Shown here: positions 10,537 through 21,531 of the stretch, one piece after another
How positions within the stretch are numbered: position 1 is the first letter of the stretch
Layout of the letters: every line of letters starts with the position of its first letter
Assembly: GCF_002878395.1 (NCBI RefSeq)
Contig: NC_061115.1
Location: forward strand, 152,143,549 to 152,207,548
Length of the DNA: 64,000 nucleotides
DNA from: Capsicum annuum
Taxonomy: Eukaryota > Streptophyta > Magnoliopsida > Solanales > Solanaceae
Direction: 5' to 3'
Made by a program: the position numbers and the translations under genes
Notes under the pieces: generated by a model
The model's input: only the letters and a program-made list of their open reading frames with translations
Databases searched by the model: none
What the model was told of the DNA's origin: nothing

Positions 10537-13290
10537 TTGAATAATCAAATAAAAATCGTTTCATCATATTCTTGCAAAACTAATCTCTTTTCCGATCGTT
10601 CATGCCGTGTTCATCATGAATATATCGATTTGTTGAGACATTCTGAAATTTGGCAAAGTAAAATTATTTATGAAAATTATAGAAATGATGAAATTGTAGT
10701 TAGCGAAAGTATTTCATATATGTGGTTGATTTCCGCCATAGAAGCAAAGCTTGATATTGATGAATCAAAGAAAAAATTGATGTTCGATATGTTGTTCAAG
10801 GCAATACGTCGTCAATGGTGATTAGAAATTATACTAATATCTAGATTGTAATGTATCCATTACACATAACAACAATATATAAATCGGCTGAAGAAATAGA
10901 AGTTGATGTTGAAATTGGTGTTGTGGTTTGCATAGAAGGAACGAAATCAGATGCACTAGCACTTGTTGTTGTTGAGTCGAACAAAGAGTACTATTTGGAC
11001 GTACTGAAAATTGCAACTAGAAAATTCATTACTGATTGCCAAATAAAGAAGTGAAGGTCAAACAGTTGTAGAAGGATAAAAAAACTCTTGTAGCTATAAA
11101 GATGAAGTATACGTTAGATCACAGTTTTAATTTCAGAGCTAAAAGATCAGACAAAAAGTGGTATTTTAATCTATATTTTTGGGTAGCTTTTATTTTGGTA
11201 ATGTTTATTGTCTTAACATGATACATTAGTACCTATGTATCTGTAGGTATGATTTGTCCATTGTCATTAATTAAATAGCACCTTCTTAATATGATACATT
11301 AGTACCTATGTATCTGTAGTATAACTGTTAAACAATTTTATTAGAGACCATGAATCGTATGGTGTGGTAAGTTAGTAAAATACATCACTAATTATGTTAT
11401 ATAGCAATGTAAGTGATTTTAGATACATAGATGTTGATTTCGTTTTCACTACTTGATACATCAATAGTTTTTTCTGATACATACATCTCTTTGGTTAAAT
11501 CTGTTGACTATATATGTATTTATGCAACTATGCGCTTGAATGTTGTAATCAAAATTATAGTTGAGTCATGAAGACTTCTTACTTGAAGGATTCAAATCTT
11601 TTTAAAATTCATATATCAAAGATAAACATACATGTTCAATGAATGATAGGGTGTTAAAGCAATTGCAAGCTATAATTTTCTTTGCTAATAACTTTACATC
11701 ACCAAAATTAATAAATCATAAGAGAATACACACTCCAACATACATTATGGAAGAAATGAAAATTGTTCACGATGTTGATGTTAATTATATGAAAGCATGA
11801 CGTGCTAAGAATTATGCTATAAAAATGCTTAGAGGCGGACCTGCTGATGGATATAGACAAATACCGAGATATATTCATATGTTAAATATTGTGTATCCGA
11901 AATCAATATTAGGATGCATAAATCAACAGAGAATGAGTTCAAGTAGCTATTTATAGCGTTACAACCAATGATACATAATTTTCAGTATTGCAGACCATTA
12001 GTTGTGGTTGACGGCGTTTACTAGATCGTACAAAGAAACTTTTCTTTCTGTTAGCACTCTTGATGGTGCAGGAAAGTCATGTCATATGAATTCAATGGAG
12101 TGAATTATTAATGTATCAGAACATTATGCTTCATATTTAGTTATCTAACGCACATAATAACAAATGTTGGATGATGATTCTTTTATGTTTTAGGTTGCAT
12201 ATTGTCAATAGCTTATGGGGTTGTTGATTCTGAGAATGATTGTGCAAGGACATGATTTTTTTTAATAGTTCAGGAGTGCGTATGAGAAGCGTGAGAACAT
12301 GTGTGTTGTATCAAATTACAATAAAACCATAATCAAAAGTGTCAACATTGTGCATCCTAATGTTCCTCATTTTGTATGCATTTGGCATCTTTGGAGAAAA
12401 GTTTGCACAAACTTTAGAAGGAGTAAGGACAAACTTAGTGACTTGTACTATTCTATGGTCAAGATTTATAGAAAAGAGAATTTTGAGTACCATCTTACCT
12501 CTTCAAATTCCTTCACAGCATGCTCCGCAACAGATCCTCTGGACCTTATTCACAAACGTTTAGGACATCCGAATCTATTCAAGCTACAAAAGATAGTGCC
12601 TAGTTTGTCTAGTCTATCCACATTAGCTTATGAGTTGTGTCAACATGGGAAACACATCCGTGCTACATTTTCACGTAGTATTGAGAGTCGCTCAGAGTAC
12701 CTTATGTCCAAAGTCGATAAAGTGGATTACCGAGTTAAGGATTACCTATATGATGCAGGTTATGAGAAGTGGTCAAGGATTTATGCATCAATAAATAGAG
12801 ATCGAATGATGGAATTTAATATTGTCGAGTGTAGAAATGGTTGTTCGGTGGAGGTGCCTGAATTATTGATCTTAGAATTTTTGGAAGAAGCTAGAATATT
12901 ATTTAAATTGTGCAACTGCAAAAACAGAGAAATTGCAACATATACAAAAACAACATTAGGAATATGGTTCGAGGAAATTCTAACACTTAATGGAGCAAAA
13001 GCTTCACGAATGACGGTATGTTTTATTAAATAATTTAGTTTGTTAAACCAAATAATTAAGTTTAGTTATTTATTTTTCATTTATATTATTGGTTATTTGC
13101 TTGTTAGGTCAAGCCTTCATTAGAGTACGTTTATTCTATTTATGAATCTTGTAGAAGATACATTATGGATCTGAATAGTAAAAAATGCAACTGCGGTAGA
13201 TTTCAGCTTGACGAGATTCCATGTCTGAACGCAATTGTGGTGTTGAAAAGCAAAAATATTACTAAATATAGTCTGTGGTACTCTGATTAC
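10537..13290 (+). pseudogene. Decayed MULE transposase (MuDR family)
   Basis: Fragments in order: N-terminal region (10537-11054, two frames split by a stop near 10821), DNA-binding part (about 11095-11150), pre-catalytic segment (about 11640-11990, with stops), first catalytic Asp in VVVDG (about 12004), then GCILSIAYGVVDSENDCA-like coding after an intron ending tttatgttttag (about 12192). A long frame (12299-13033) contains CIWHLW, typical of MULE transposases, and the later LEEARILF and KTTLG stretches. A GT/AG intron (13016-13107) precedes a SWIM-type zinc motif CNCGRFQLDEIPC. The expected second catalytic Asp appears as Asn (VVSNYN), and the SWIM His is Asn. A Copia fragment interrupts it at 12492-12694. 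With these losses it cannot encode an active enzyme. Confidence 0.88.
12485..12701 (+). mobile_element. Copia pre-integrase fragment inserted in frame in the MULE transposase
   Basis: The 203 bp at 12492-12694 encode residues typical of the Ty1/copia GAG-pre-integrase zinc-binding region: LIHKRLGHPN, then CQHGKHIRATFSRS. They sit between transposase parts that would normally be adjacent. A 7-bp direct repeat gagtacc flanks the segment (12485-12491 and 12695-12701). Insert plus one repeat is 210 bp, exactly 70 codons, so the transposase frame stays open. No LTR or other Copia part is present. One Cys of the usual CxxC looks substituted (ELCQ in place of ESCQ-like; the first Cys appears as Tyr). 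Confidence 0.85.
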
Positions 13291-13307
13291 CATAATTCCT
13301 CTCTAAT

Positions 13308-14167
13308 TTCCTCATCCTAGGGTTTATTCATAGGTTCACATGAATATATATCTATACAAATCAATTCCACATAAAATTGATCACCCAACATGGATTTGAA
13401 TTCAATTGATCATTCTCAACATAAACAAAACAAACCCAACATGAAATTCATAAAGAAATCCATAAACTTAAACTTAGAAAAGAGATTCTTGGGCTTCATG
13501 GACGAAAGGAGTCCATGAATGAACACTGCGCATACCTTAGTTCATGATTTCATGAAGATTAACGGTGAAAGCTTCTTGAATTTGAATCCCCAATAGAAAC
13601 TCTAGCTTGTTCTTGAGAGAAACTTAACAGAAACTAGTATATTTTGGGTGAAGAATGGCTAAATCACGTGTTATTGGGTATATATAGGGGTGGGAAATTG
13701 ACCCTTTTAACCCTGGACGCGTCTTTAATTTCTGAGAAAATTTTTGGATTTTCATCCTTAGCGCGATGCGCCACTATCGTGCCAAGTCACTGGAAAGTGA
13801 CAAATGGGAAATTGCATGGTGGTGCGACGTGGAGCTATCGCGTTGCCACCTTGTCTGCGACCTGTAAGTTTGGCATGACGTGCCACTATTATAGAGCAAC
13901 ACTGGAAATTGACAATTGCTATTTGAGCTATCTCCGCGATGTGTTGAAGGATCGGGTGATACACTGTCTCACTAAAAAGGCTCTAACTCTTCACCCGGGT
14001 GTCGGATTTGGGCAAATTTGGTATCGATGGAAAGCTTATTCGATTCACCACATGATAAAAAGAAAATCTTGAAAATAATATGTGTACAAAAGTGGATTCA
14101 TCTTTCAAAGAAAGCTTCTAACATTCTTGAAAAACTTTTCAAGCTAGGAAAAGTACGGGGTATTATA
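13308..14167 (-). repeat. 3' LTR remnant of the gag-only gypsy element
   Basis: Contains the first ~860 bp of the LTR on the minus strand, starting at taataccccgtacttttcc. It includes the GC-richer hairpin-prone block near 13750-13980 and a TATA-like tatatatag (13679-13687) on the minus strand. The distal two thirds of the LTR, present in the copy at 25159-27652, are missing. Confidence 0.75.
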
Positions 14168-14899
14168 ATATCTCCCCCTTGAGAACATTCGTCCTCGAAT
14201 GAGGCCGAGTGAGAGCAAAAAAAATACAAAATGATGTACATAATGAACATGACTGGCTAGAACATGATTTCATGACTGATATGACTGATGGCTGAATATA
14301 ACATACTGAACATGCATATCTGATGCATGACTAATAAGCTAAATTCATGCATATCTGATGCATAACTGATAATTGACTTATGAGTACATGACTGAATATT
14401 CTGATGAACTGAATTTCTCACTGTGAGAATACATGTCTAATGCATAATTATATGTCCGAACTGATATATGAAAGCATGGCTGAATATGCAAGGGTACTTA
14501 GTACCAAGTTTGTGATAAACACTGAACATGAAACTGAGTAAGACTAAGGAGAACTGTTATCTTAACCGGAAATGCTACTAAATTCAAGGTCGTCTTACTA
14601 AATATGTATGAGCAGAAATACGAGAACCTAACTGAGTCTGGTTTGATACGTGACATATGAACTAAATATCATGAACGAAACTAACTCTGAATACTTAGCC
14701 CAAAGCTGAGGTTGGGACTTTAAGGATCAACTTATGAATACCCTCTACTCTAAACTGGATTCTTCATGCAAAGAGAAACTTATTTAAGACATGAGAACAT
14801 TAAGGAATAATGGGGTATCTCCCCCTTGGGACACTATGTCCCTCTAAGAATGCTTACCTTACTGAGATACTGGGGTGATGCATAGGGCATTCACGGACT
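14168..14899 (-). other. Non-coding 3' part of the gag-only element, with two polypurine-like tracts
   Basis: No coding frame is seen. The minus strand has one polypurine tract next to the LTR (14168-14181) and a second, very similar motif at about 14820-14850 (agggggagata preceded by gagggacatagtgtccc). The DNA between is rich in catgactga-like repeats. Confidence 0.6.
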
Positions 14900-16151
14900 G
14901 ATTCATGACTAAATAACTCATGCTGAAAATCTTAAGCTAAAATGAGAGTAAGAGGTCTAGCAATGCATATCATGAGTATGAAGGACCTATAACATACCCG
15001 AATCCATACTGGGGGAATTTTCTTGATCATGGCGAGTCTGAAAAGCTTAAAACCCGTTCTGATACTGACTACTAGTGGTACTGGAAGTGGCGCCCTGCTG
15101 GCATAAATATTTTCCCTTCTGGGCCCTTACTCTACATTCCCGTAGCCTGTGGCCTGGATTACAACATCCATAACATACCTCACTTCCCGCTCTACATACA
15201 CCTAGGTGATTCTTACCACACTTTTAGCAAAGCGGATAGGTAAGACTCCTGTTCTCACTATCCTGGGCCTTGGATCCTGGCGACCCATCACGACTGTCAT
15301 TCGCGAGCTTGGGTACTAGTACACTAGCTGAAGATATAGCTGGGATTGAAAATTTATGACTATACTGATAATGGATACCACCCCCCTGACTTTGGCTGAG
15401 CAAAACTGAAACTACCTGTCCTTTCCCTCTTATTCTGCTTTTCCTTCATCTTAATATTTTGCTCTTCTATCTGCTGAGCATGGGTCATAAGTCTGGCTAA
15501 AGTCATGTCACTATTCAGCATGGTGGATCTGCACTCATTAACCACGCTATCATTCACCTTTAACACAAACTTACTCATCTTGGCCCTACTGTCTGCAACC
15601 ACATGAGGGGCATATCTAGCTAATTGAGTAAACTTAAGAGAATACTCTTTCACTGTCATATTGCCCAGCCTGAGGTTAATGAACTCTAGCACCTGGGCTT
15701 CTCTAAGCTCTAGGGGAAAGAATCTATCAAGGAATGTGAAAGCAAACTCTTCCCACTCAACTGACCTTGCATCGTCTGCCCTCTCTGATTTTCACTGCTT
15801 GAACTAAGTGTGAGCAACATCCTACAACTGGTATGCAGCTAGCTCAGCACTCTCAACAGTAGTCACTCCCATGATGGAGTTTTGAACTTGATCTAGGAAT
15901 TCCTGAGGGTCCTCATCTGACTTAGACCCAAGAAAAAATGGAGGGTTTATTTGGGTGAAGTCCCGAATCCTGGCTACAACTAAATTGGCCACTAAGTTGG
16001 TCGGAATGACAGCTGGTCATTCATTATGAGGAGCAACTGACTGAGCAAGAGTAGTGAATGTAGCCCTGAACTCTGCATGAGAAGCATGTTCTCCCAAAGG
16101 TTCTTCGAGCTGAGGGGCTGACTAATTACCATTTCTTCTTTTAAGAGACAT
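14900..16151 (-). pseudogene. Gypsy gag gene, decayed
   Basis: Translation from the ATG at 16151 gives a gag protein with in-frame stops. Its best-preserved part (15692-15360) includes KEYSLKFTQLARYAPHVV, a classic Tekay/Del gag stretch, and MTHAQQIEEQN. A CCHC zinc knuckle (CYGCCNPGHRLREC) follows at about 15180-15140. Gag would form the particle that packages the element RNA. No pol frame follows it, so the element could only have moved using proteins supplied by a relative. Confidence 0.8.
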
Positions 16152-16375
16152 GTTCTATAGAAGAAAGGGAGAAACGAATTAGACTGAAGTTTAAGTTTGA
16201 GTCTATGCTCACTGGCACGACATGAATACTGAAAGAAGGTAAACTGTTCCTAAAACACCTCATAGCCTCCTGCACATAAGTGTGGGGCACAACACACGTA
16301 TGTACAAGACTCTACTAGATACGGCTTTTCAGACTTCCTTGGACACTGTTGAACCTTAGGATCTGATACCAAGTT

Positions 16376-16795
16376 TGTAACGCCCGAATCTGGTACCCGA
16401 AATGCTACACGGTGCCCATGACCCCCCAAGAACCACAAGCTAACCCATGACTGATATCTGTAAACTGAGCACTGAGTAATAGTAACAATATGGTAAATGC
16501 GGAAATATGAACTGAAAGGCCATAAGGTTCAATACTAGTACATAACTAAAAAATATGGTATAACAATACCAAAACAACTGAGATAATTGTCTAAACATAC
16601 TGTAGTCTGAAAGCCTCTAAACTGTCTGAATAAGAAGTTGACGGGACATGTCCCCAACTAACACCAACTATTGAAATAAACTAAAAACTAAAATAGTAAT
16701 GTGATCATCATGTCCTCAAAGGATGAGGACTCACTGCTAACTCTGATCGCTGAACTGGGAAACTTTTTAAGTTAGGAAAAGTATAGGGTATTACT
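16376..16795 (-). repeat. 5' LTR remnant of the gag-only gypsy element
   Basis: Keeps the first ~45 bp of the LTR and then jumps to its last ~370 bp, which end at gggcgttaca on the minus strand, immediately before the PBS. About 2 kb of LTR interior is deleted compared with the solo LTR at 25159-27652. Confidence 0.75.
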
Positions 16796-16974
16796 CTAAT
16801 ACATCATTGTTTCAGTAGTTGTTGGGCTGGGATATGATGTAAAACCCATTTTTTATCAGGGTATGCAACAACAAAATCCAAAGCATTGAACCCAAGTTCA
16901 GATGACTTATATTTGTAGTGTTCTTTTTCAATTTTCTGTAAGAGTAGTTATGATAAGTTTTTATAAATCATAAT
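16796..16974 (-). pseudogene. Internal exon of the split Ulp1-like MULE gene
   Basis: Read on the minus strand, an intron end (ctcttacag) is followed by coding for EHYKYKSSELGFNALDFVVA and YPDKKW. After a one-base shift come FYIISQPNNY and, past a stop, NNDV. This resembles the stretch before the Ulp1 catalytic core in plant DUF1985/Ulp1 transposon proteins (LGF..LDFVVA...WFY..SQP..CW.DEH). The upstream exon is at 60.1-60.6 kb on the same strand; the 43-kb Athila-like insertion lies in the intron between them. The left edge is cut by the gag-only gypsy element. Confidence 0.75.
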
Positions 16975-18625
16975 TGTTAAGCCCAAGTGCACACGCAAGT
17001 ATACATGGTTCACTCAAGTAATATAGAGGCCTTAAGAAAGCCAAGCATCGATTCCACAGGGATTGCTGTTAAGTAACTATCTAATTTCAGTTCAACTATT
17101 AATATTCAATCAGTGCAAACGTAACCACAATAGTTTGAATGTTATAAGTAACAGTAAACTAAATAATGCGGTAAAATAAAGATTTGAATAATCAATGGGG
17201 AAACTCAGGGTTAAGGAACTGCGAATAATCATACTAAGATATATAAATGCATTGGTTAGGTTAATTATCTTGGATTTTGGGTCATAGGGTTGATATTATG
17301 ACTATGGTCTTCCAAACTTGTAATCACCTATCTAACTTAGCCCCACAACTACATCATTAAGTGAGAGGGTTAGAACTAAGTTAAATGAATCCATATTTCA
17401 TCCCTTTATTGAATCAAATAAAGAACTTAGGTATATTCCTATCCTAAACTCAAATCATGACTTTAATCCATTGAAAGATTACGATCCTATTCCATCTATC
17501 CCATGTGTTATCCTCTTGTTCATCCTCCCAGGTTTACAAGATGATTATGCATGTATTCTAAGGATCGAGAATCCTTAAAATAGTCATAACAAGGATAAAT
17601 AAACAGCCAACAATGATAAACAATCACAACTAAATTAATTCATATCAATAGTAATCATGTTCTTGGTCTTAACCCCAGAAAGAGTATTTTGCCGATCATA
17701 GACATGACCGTAATCACAATGAATGAATACATGTTAAAATCAATTAAAAAAATTAATGGGAGAAAAAACTTCATTTAAGTTTTATCCAGCCTCCCTTCAA
17801 GTCCCAAGGTCGTCCAAGTTGTGAAACATAACAACTAAGCGTCCTATTTATACTTGGATACAAGTTGTCGATTTTGACTTAGGATCGTGCCACACTCTTA
17901 ACGTGGTGCCTAGGGAATGTGGAATGTCCTAATCATGGTGATATAATTTAATTGGTCATTTCTTATTCTCCCAAGGATATTTCACGTCCCTAATGTGGTT
18001 CCTAAGGTCTGTGACACGCCAATGACTCCAAAACGTCCATTTTTGGTCAAGTCCTGCCCCATGTGTTTGTTCAACCTTTCCAAGCCTTGTGGTGATGTTT
18101 ACACTTGATTTACAGATTTTTTTGTCATCCATATATCATCATGATCAAATCATAAAGCATTCTAAATCATCAAACACCACGAATTAGAGCTCAGAACAAC
18201 AAATAATCCAAGACGATGAACTAGTAACTTAAGCTAAGGGTACTAGTTTGTCCTTTTGATCTTTAATTTACTGTTTTGTCTCTTGGATTGTTTCAATTGG
18301 AAATTAAAAACTATAAGCAAGTTATTCCACACATAATTACACAATTATAATCTTATTAACTCATTACACACACTAGAATCCATCGAGAACAACTAGAATA
18401 ATACATAGCTCAAGCTAGTAACACTAGTTTTCTCGTCTAAACTCTAAGTGGCCAAATTAATTCCAAACTAGTTTGAAACACACCATAAACATTATAATCA
18501 AGTATTTTGACACTTATATGCTAAATTATCTCATTAAGAACTCCTTAATCAGACAAGAAGTCCTCAAAACAAGGATAATTAAGGTAGGATAACCACACTT
18601 AGGTGCATAAATCCACCTAAGATCA
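16975..18625 (-). repeat. 3' LTR of the Athila/Tat-like element
   Basis: Homologous along its length to 58473-60127 in the same orientation. On the minus strand it starts tgatcttaggtggattt and ends ttgggcttaaca. A polypurine-like actttaagtgtgg lies just before it on the minus strand (about 18632-18645). Confidence 0.9.
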
Positions 18626-20549
18626 TCACACCACACTTAAAGTCGTGTTTGTCCTTGAATAAATATTTAATCTAAGCATCATAATTAGAGAAAAATCCAC
18701 ACTTCTACAACAAGCAAGACACTCAAGCTAGTACTACAATGACTACACAGAATTCAAGTTACACTAAGCACGTTATACACACAATTGAAAGCTCAAGAAT
18801 ACTACTCCAAAACACCTTAGCCTCAAGAATTGACTCACCAAGTTGGCAAACTCATGCATATTGCTCAATAATAGAGATCATATAATTCACCCAGCTATCA
18901 TCAATCATGTTCCATAACACGAAGAGAGTTAACTATATCTGCTCACATAGATGCAAATATTACAAAATGTGTACAAGAATCAAGTTATGCTCACTCTCAC
19001 AAAGAATTTACAAGTTACACTAGATGAACCAGAGGCTTGCCCTTAGTGTAGTACTACACTAATATCAAAATGTAAGGACTTAGGATCAAATAGGTCTTTA
19101 AGATTTGTAATGTAGGCTAAGGGATGGGTAGGAACTATTTGGCTAAAAATAGTGACTAACTTCCCTAAGCGCTTTAATACATCACATGAACATAAAGATC
19201 AATCTAGTAGCAACCAATTTTTCCCACTTCTATCATACCCATTCTCTTTTGTTTTGCCCTATCTCATTAAACCAGTCAAATATAATGAAGCGGAAGTATT
19301 TTTTATTCACATCTTATTCAATTTTGAACACTTTCTTTTCTTTTCATCACACAACTTCCAATCAAAACAAATTAATTTACCATACTAATAGCTACTGGGG
19401 TCTTACTTTTACCTTTTTTCTTTTTGTTTTTTCCACTCTTTAATATCATTAATCTTGCAATTAAAGAACTTAGTAGATTTGGATCAAATTAAAGTCCAAC
19501 AAAAGAAGAAAATCAAGCTACATATGAGGTTACCAAAGAATAAGCTAAAGGCTCAATAGGGCACACTAGGATTGTGCATAAGGGTAGATTACAAAGGGTA
19601 TGAAACATGGCTATCTATGAAATTCCTATATCCTCTCATAAATTCATACTTTTTATTTTGCTTTTTGCATGCACCAGGCAAGTCCTAGACATCAAGTGCA
19701 AAAAGGAATACACAAAACTTCAGTTCACACATGGCACATGTTCAACTCAAGTAGGATAATCATATACTCTTAACCACGTAATCACATGAATTCAACATTA
19801 AGCCAGTAACACACATGAATCATAAACTAAATCCTAGGATTCTCAAAAGTAGTCATTCACACAATCAACACGCTTGTACAAAAAAAACCACTTGCACTAT
19901 GTAATCACACATAGTACCAACAAGGACGTGTCACTTATCCTAATCACAAAAAAATAAAATTTACTCCTAAAAAGGAAAAAGTTACTGGTTTCAAAAGGTG
20001 CCCCCATGGAAAAGAACCGAAAAGAACAACCACAAGGTGGGTAAAGTGTGCACCTACTCAACTGACACCCGCGAACTATAAACTAAAAGGAAAAATCTTT
20101 TTGTAAATTTTTAATTTTTTTTTAATTTAACCCAAAAACTAAGAAAACAACTAAGACTTGAGACCTAACAACATCACTTTACCCAAAACCATGGGAACTT
20201 CCCCACCCCGTACTTAAAACTTAGTTTGTCCCCAAAGTAAACTTAAAAGTAGAGTTTGAAATAATCGTTGAGGACTCTAGGAATAGATAGTTGTATCTTT
20301 AAATGTCAAGAGGGTCCGGGGACCCCACACTTAGTCTCTGTTATGCTGCTTAACTCAAGTCTCTGATACTCAGACTTTCCATCAACCTGTGATTAAACAA
20401 AAATAAAAAACTACATGAAGTAAAAACTAAAATACAAAAAATAAACTACCGACTTTACTTGGGTTACCTCCCAAGTAGTGCCTGATTTAATATTAAGGCC
20501 CGACCCAATATCACTACTCAGCTGAATTCCTTCATCTTCTTATTTATTT
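18626..20549 (-). other. 3' non-coding part of the Athila/Tat-like element
   Basis: After the protease frame the minus strand shows gcactacttgggaggtaacc (about 20486-20467). This motif usually sits just after the pol stop codon of Athila/Tat elements. The ~1.85 kb that follow, up to the polypurine tract, contain no convincing coding frame. Short plus-strand frames at 19152-19443 have no recognisable content. Confidence 0.65.
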
Positions 20550-21526
20550 CTAACTTCGTGAGTGTGTACTCTCAAGCTCAAGAACTTTCTCAACAATAGC
20601 CTTTTTAGTCTCATTAATCAACATCACTTCGGGCTTAGGTGGTGGATCGAGTAACTCAATGAGACTGTCTGAAGAGGTCTTTAGTGGTGTACTTTCTACC
20701 ACCCCATACTTATCCACTTCTATCACTGTAATCATACACAAATATTTATAGTGGGAAGGTGGATTAAGTGGTTTATAAACTCTGAAAACCACCTCTTCAT
20801 CATCCAATCTCATTGTGAGAGTGTTCCCTATCACGTCTATCAATGCTATTCTCATGGATAAGAATGGACATCCCAGAATAATCGGTACCTTATAATCTGC
20901 ATCATAATCTAAAATAATAAAATCAACAGGAATTATAAACTTTCCAACCTTTATGAGGACGTCCTCAATTATCCCATTGATCTTCACTATAGTCTTGTTC
21001 ACTAATTACACATCAAAGGGCATGGTCTCAGCTCACCCAACCCAAGAGTTTTGAATGTAGATAGAGGTATCAAATTTATACTTAGACCTAAATCACTTAA
21101 GGCATGGAATACTTCACCATCACCAATCTGTATGGGGAGGGTGAAACTCCCAAGGTCTTTAAGTTTTTCGGGCATCATTTTCACTACCATAGAACTGCAC
21201 TCCTTTCTCAATGCCACCCTTTCAATGCCCTACAGCTTCAGTTTATTAGTCACCACATCTTCTAAGTACTTGGCGTACTTGGTCTATCTCTGCAAAACAT
21301 CTAAAAGAGGTAAGTTAATATGAAGTTCGTTGAATATATCAAAGAACTTCTTGAAACAAACATCCTTTATAGCTTTCTTAAATCACTGCGGGAATGGTGG
21401 CGGTGGTCTTTCCTTCTAAACAGCTTTTGTCTTAGGGTATTCAAAATTCCCTAAATTATTAGCAACTTTTTCTGCAACCACATAAAGAACCAACTCTACA
21501 TCTACCTCATTATTTGTCTTTAGAGA
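20550..21526 (-). pseudogene. Athila/Tat aspartic protease region, decayed
   Basis: Two minus-strand frames (21217-21002 and 21002-20550) and the degraded sequence before them give a typical Athila/Tat order: PPPPFPQ, then KFFDIFNELHINLPLL, then LKDLGSFTLPIQIG, then the active-site region SDLGLSINLIPLS, then GIIEDVLIKVGKFIIPVDF and PIILGCPFL. The usual DLGAS active site reads DLGLS. Stops and a frame change break it. It would have processed gag-pol. Directly after it comes the 3' non-coding region, with no reverse transcriptase. Confidence 0.85.
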
Positions 21527-21531
21527 TCTAC

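Larger units (their letters stand above)
13308..16795 (-). mobile_element. Gag-only Ty3-gypsy element with truncated LTRs
   Basis: On the minus strand the order is: LTR remnant 16795-16376; PBS 16375-16355 (aacttggtatcagatcc, initiator-Met type); gag from 16151; a non-coding 3' part; polypurine tract (caagggggagatat, about 14168-14181); LTR remnant 14167-13308. The LTRs belong to the same family as those at 25159 and 32965. A ctaat pentamer lies at both edges (13303-13307 and 16796-16800), a tentative target duplication. No protease, RT or integrase is found, so it is a non-autonomous, TR-GAG-like element. Confidence 0.75.

Noticed and set aside
12299..13033. A 244-codon frame as a stand-alone host gene
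   Set aside because: It is a fragment of a MULE transposase with a Copia insert; upstream parts are broken by stops.
13644..14072. A 142-codon plus-strand frame
   Set aside because: It lies antisense within an LTR; it exists because the GC-richer block lacks stops. No domain features.
19152..19443. Overlapping plus-strand frames in the Athila-like 3' region
   Set aside because: Low-complexity Phe/Ser/Asn-rich translations from AT-rich DNA, no domain, no homologous context.
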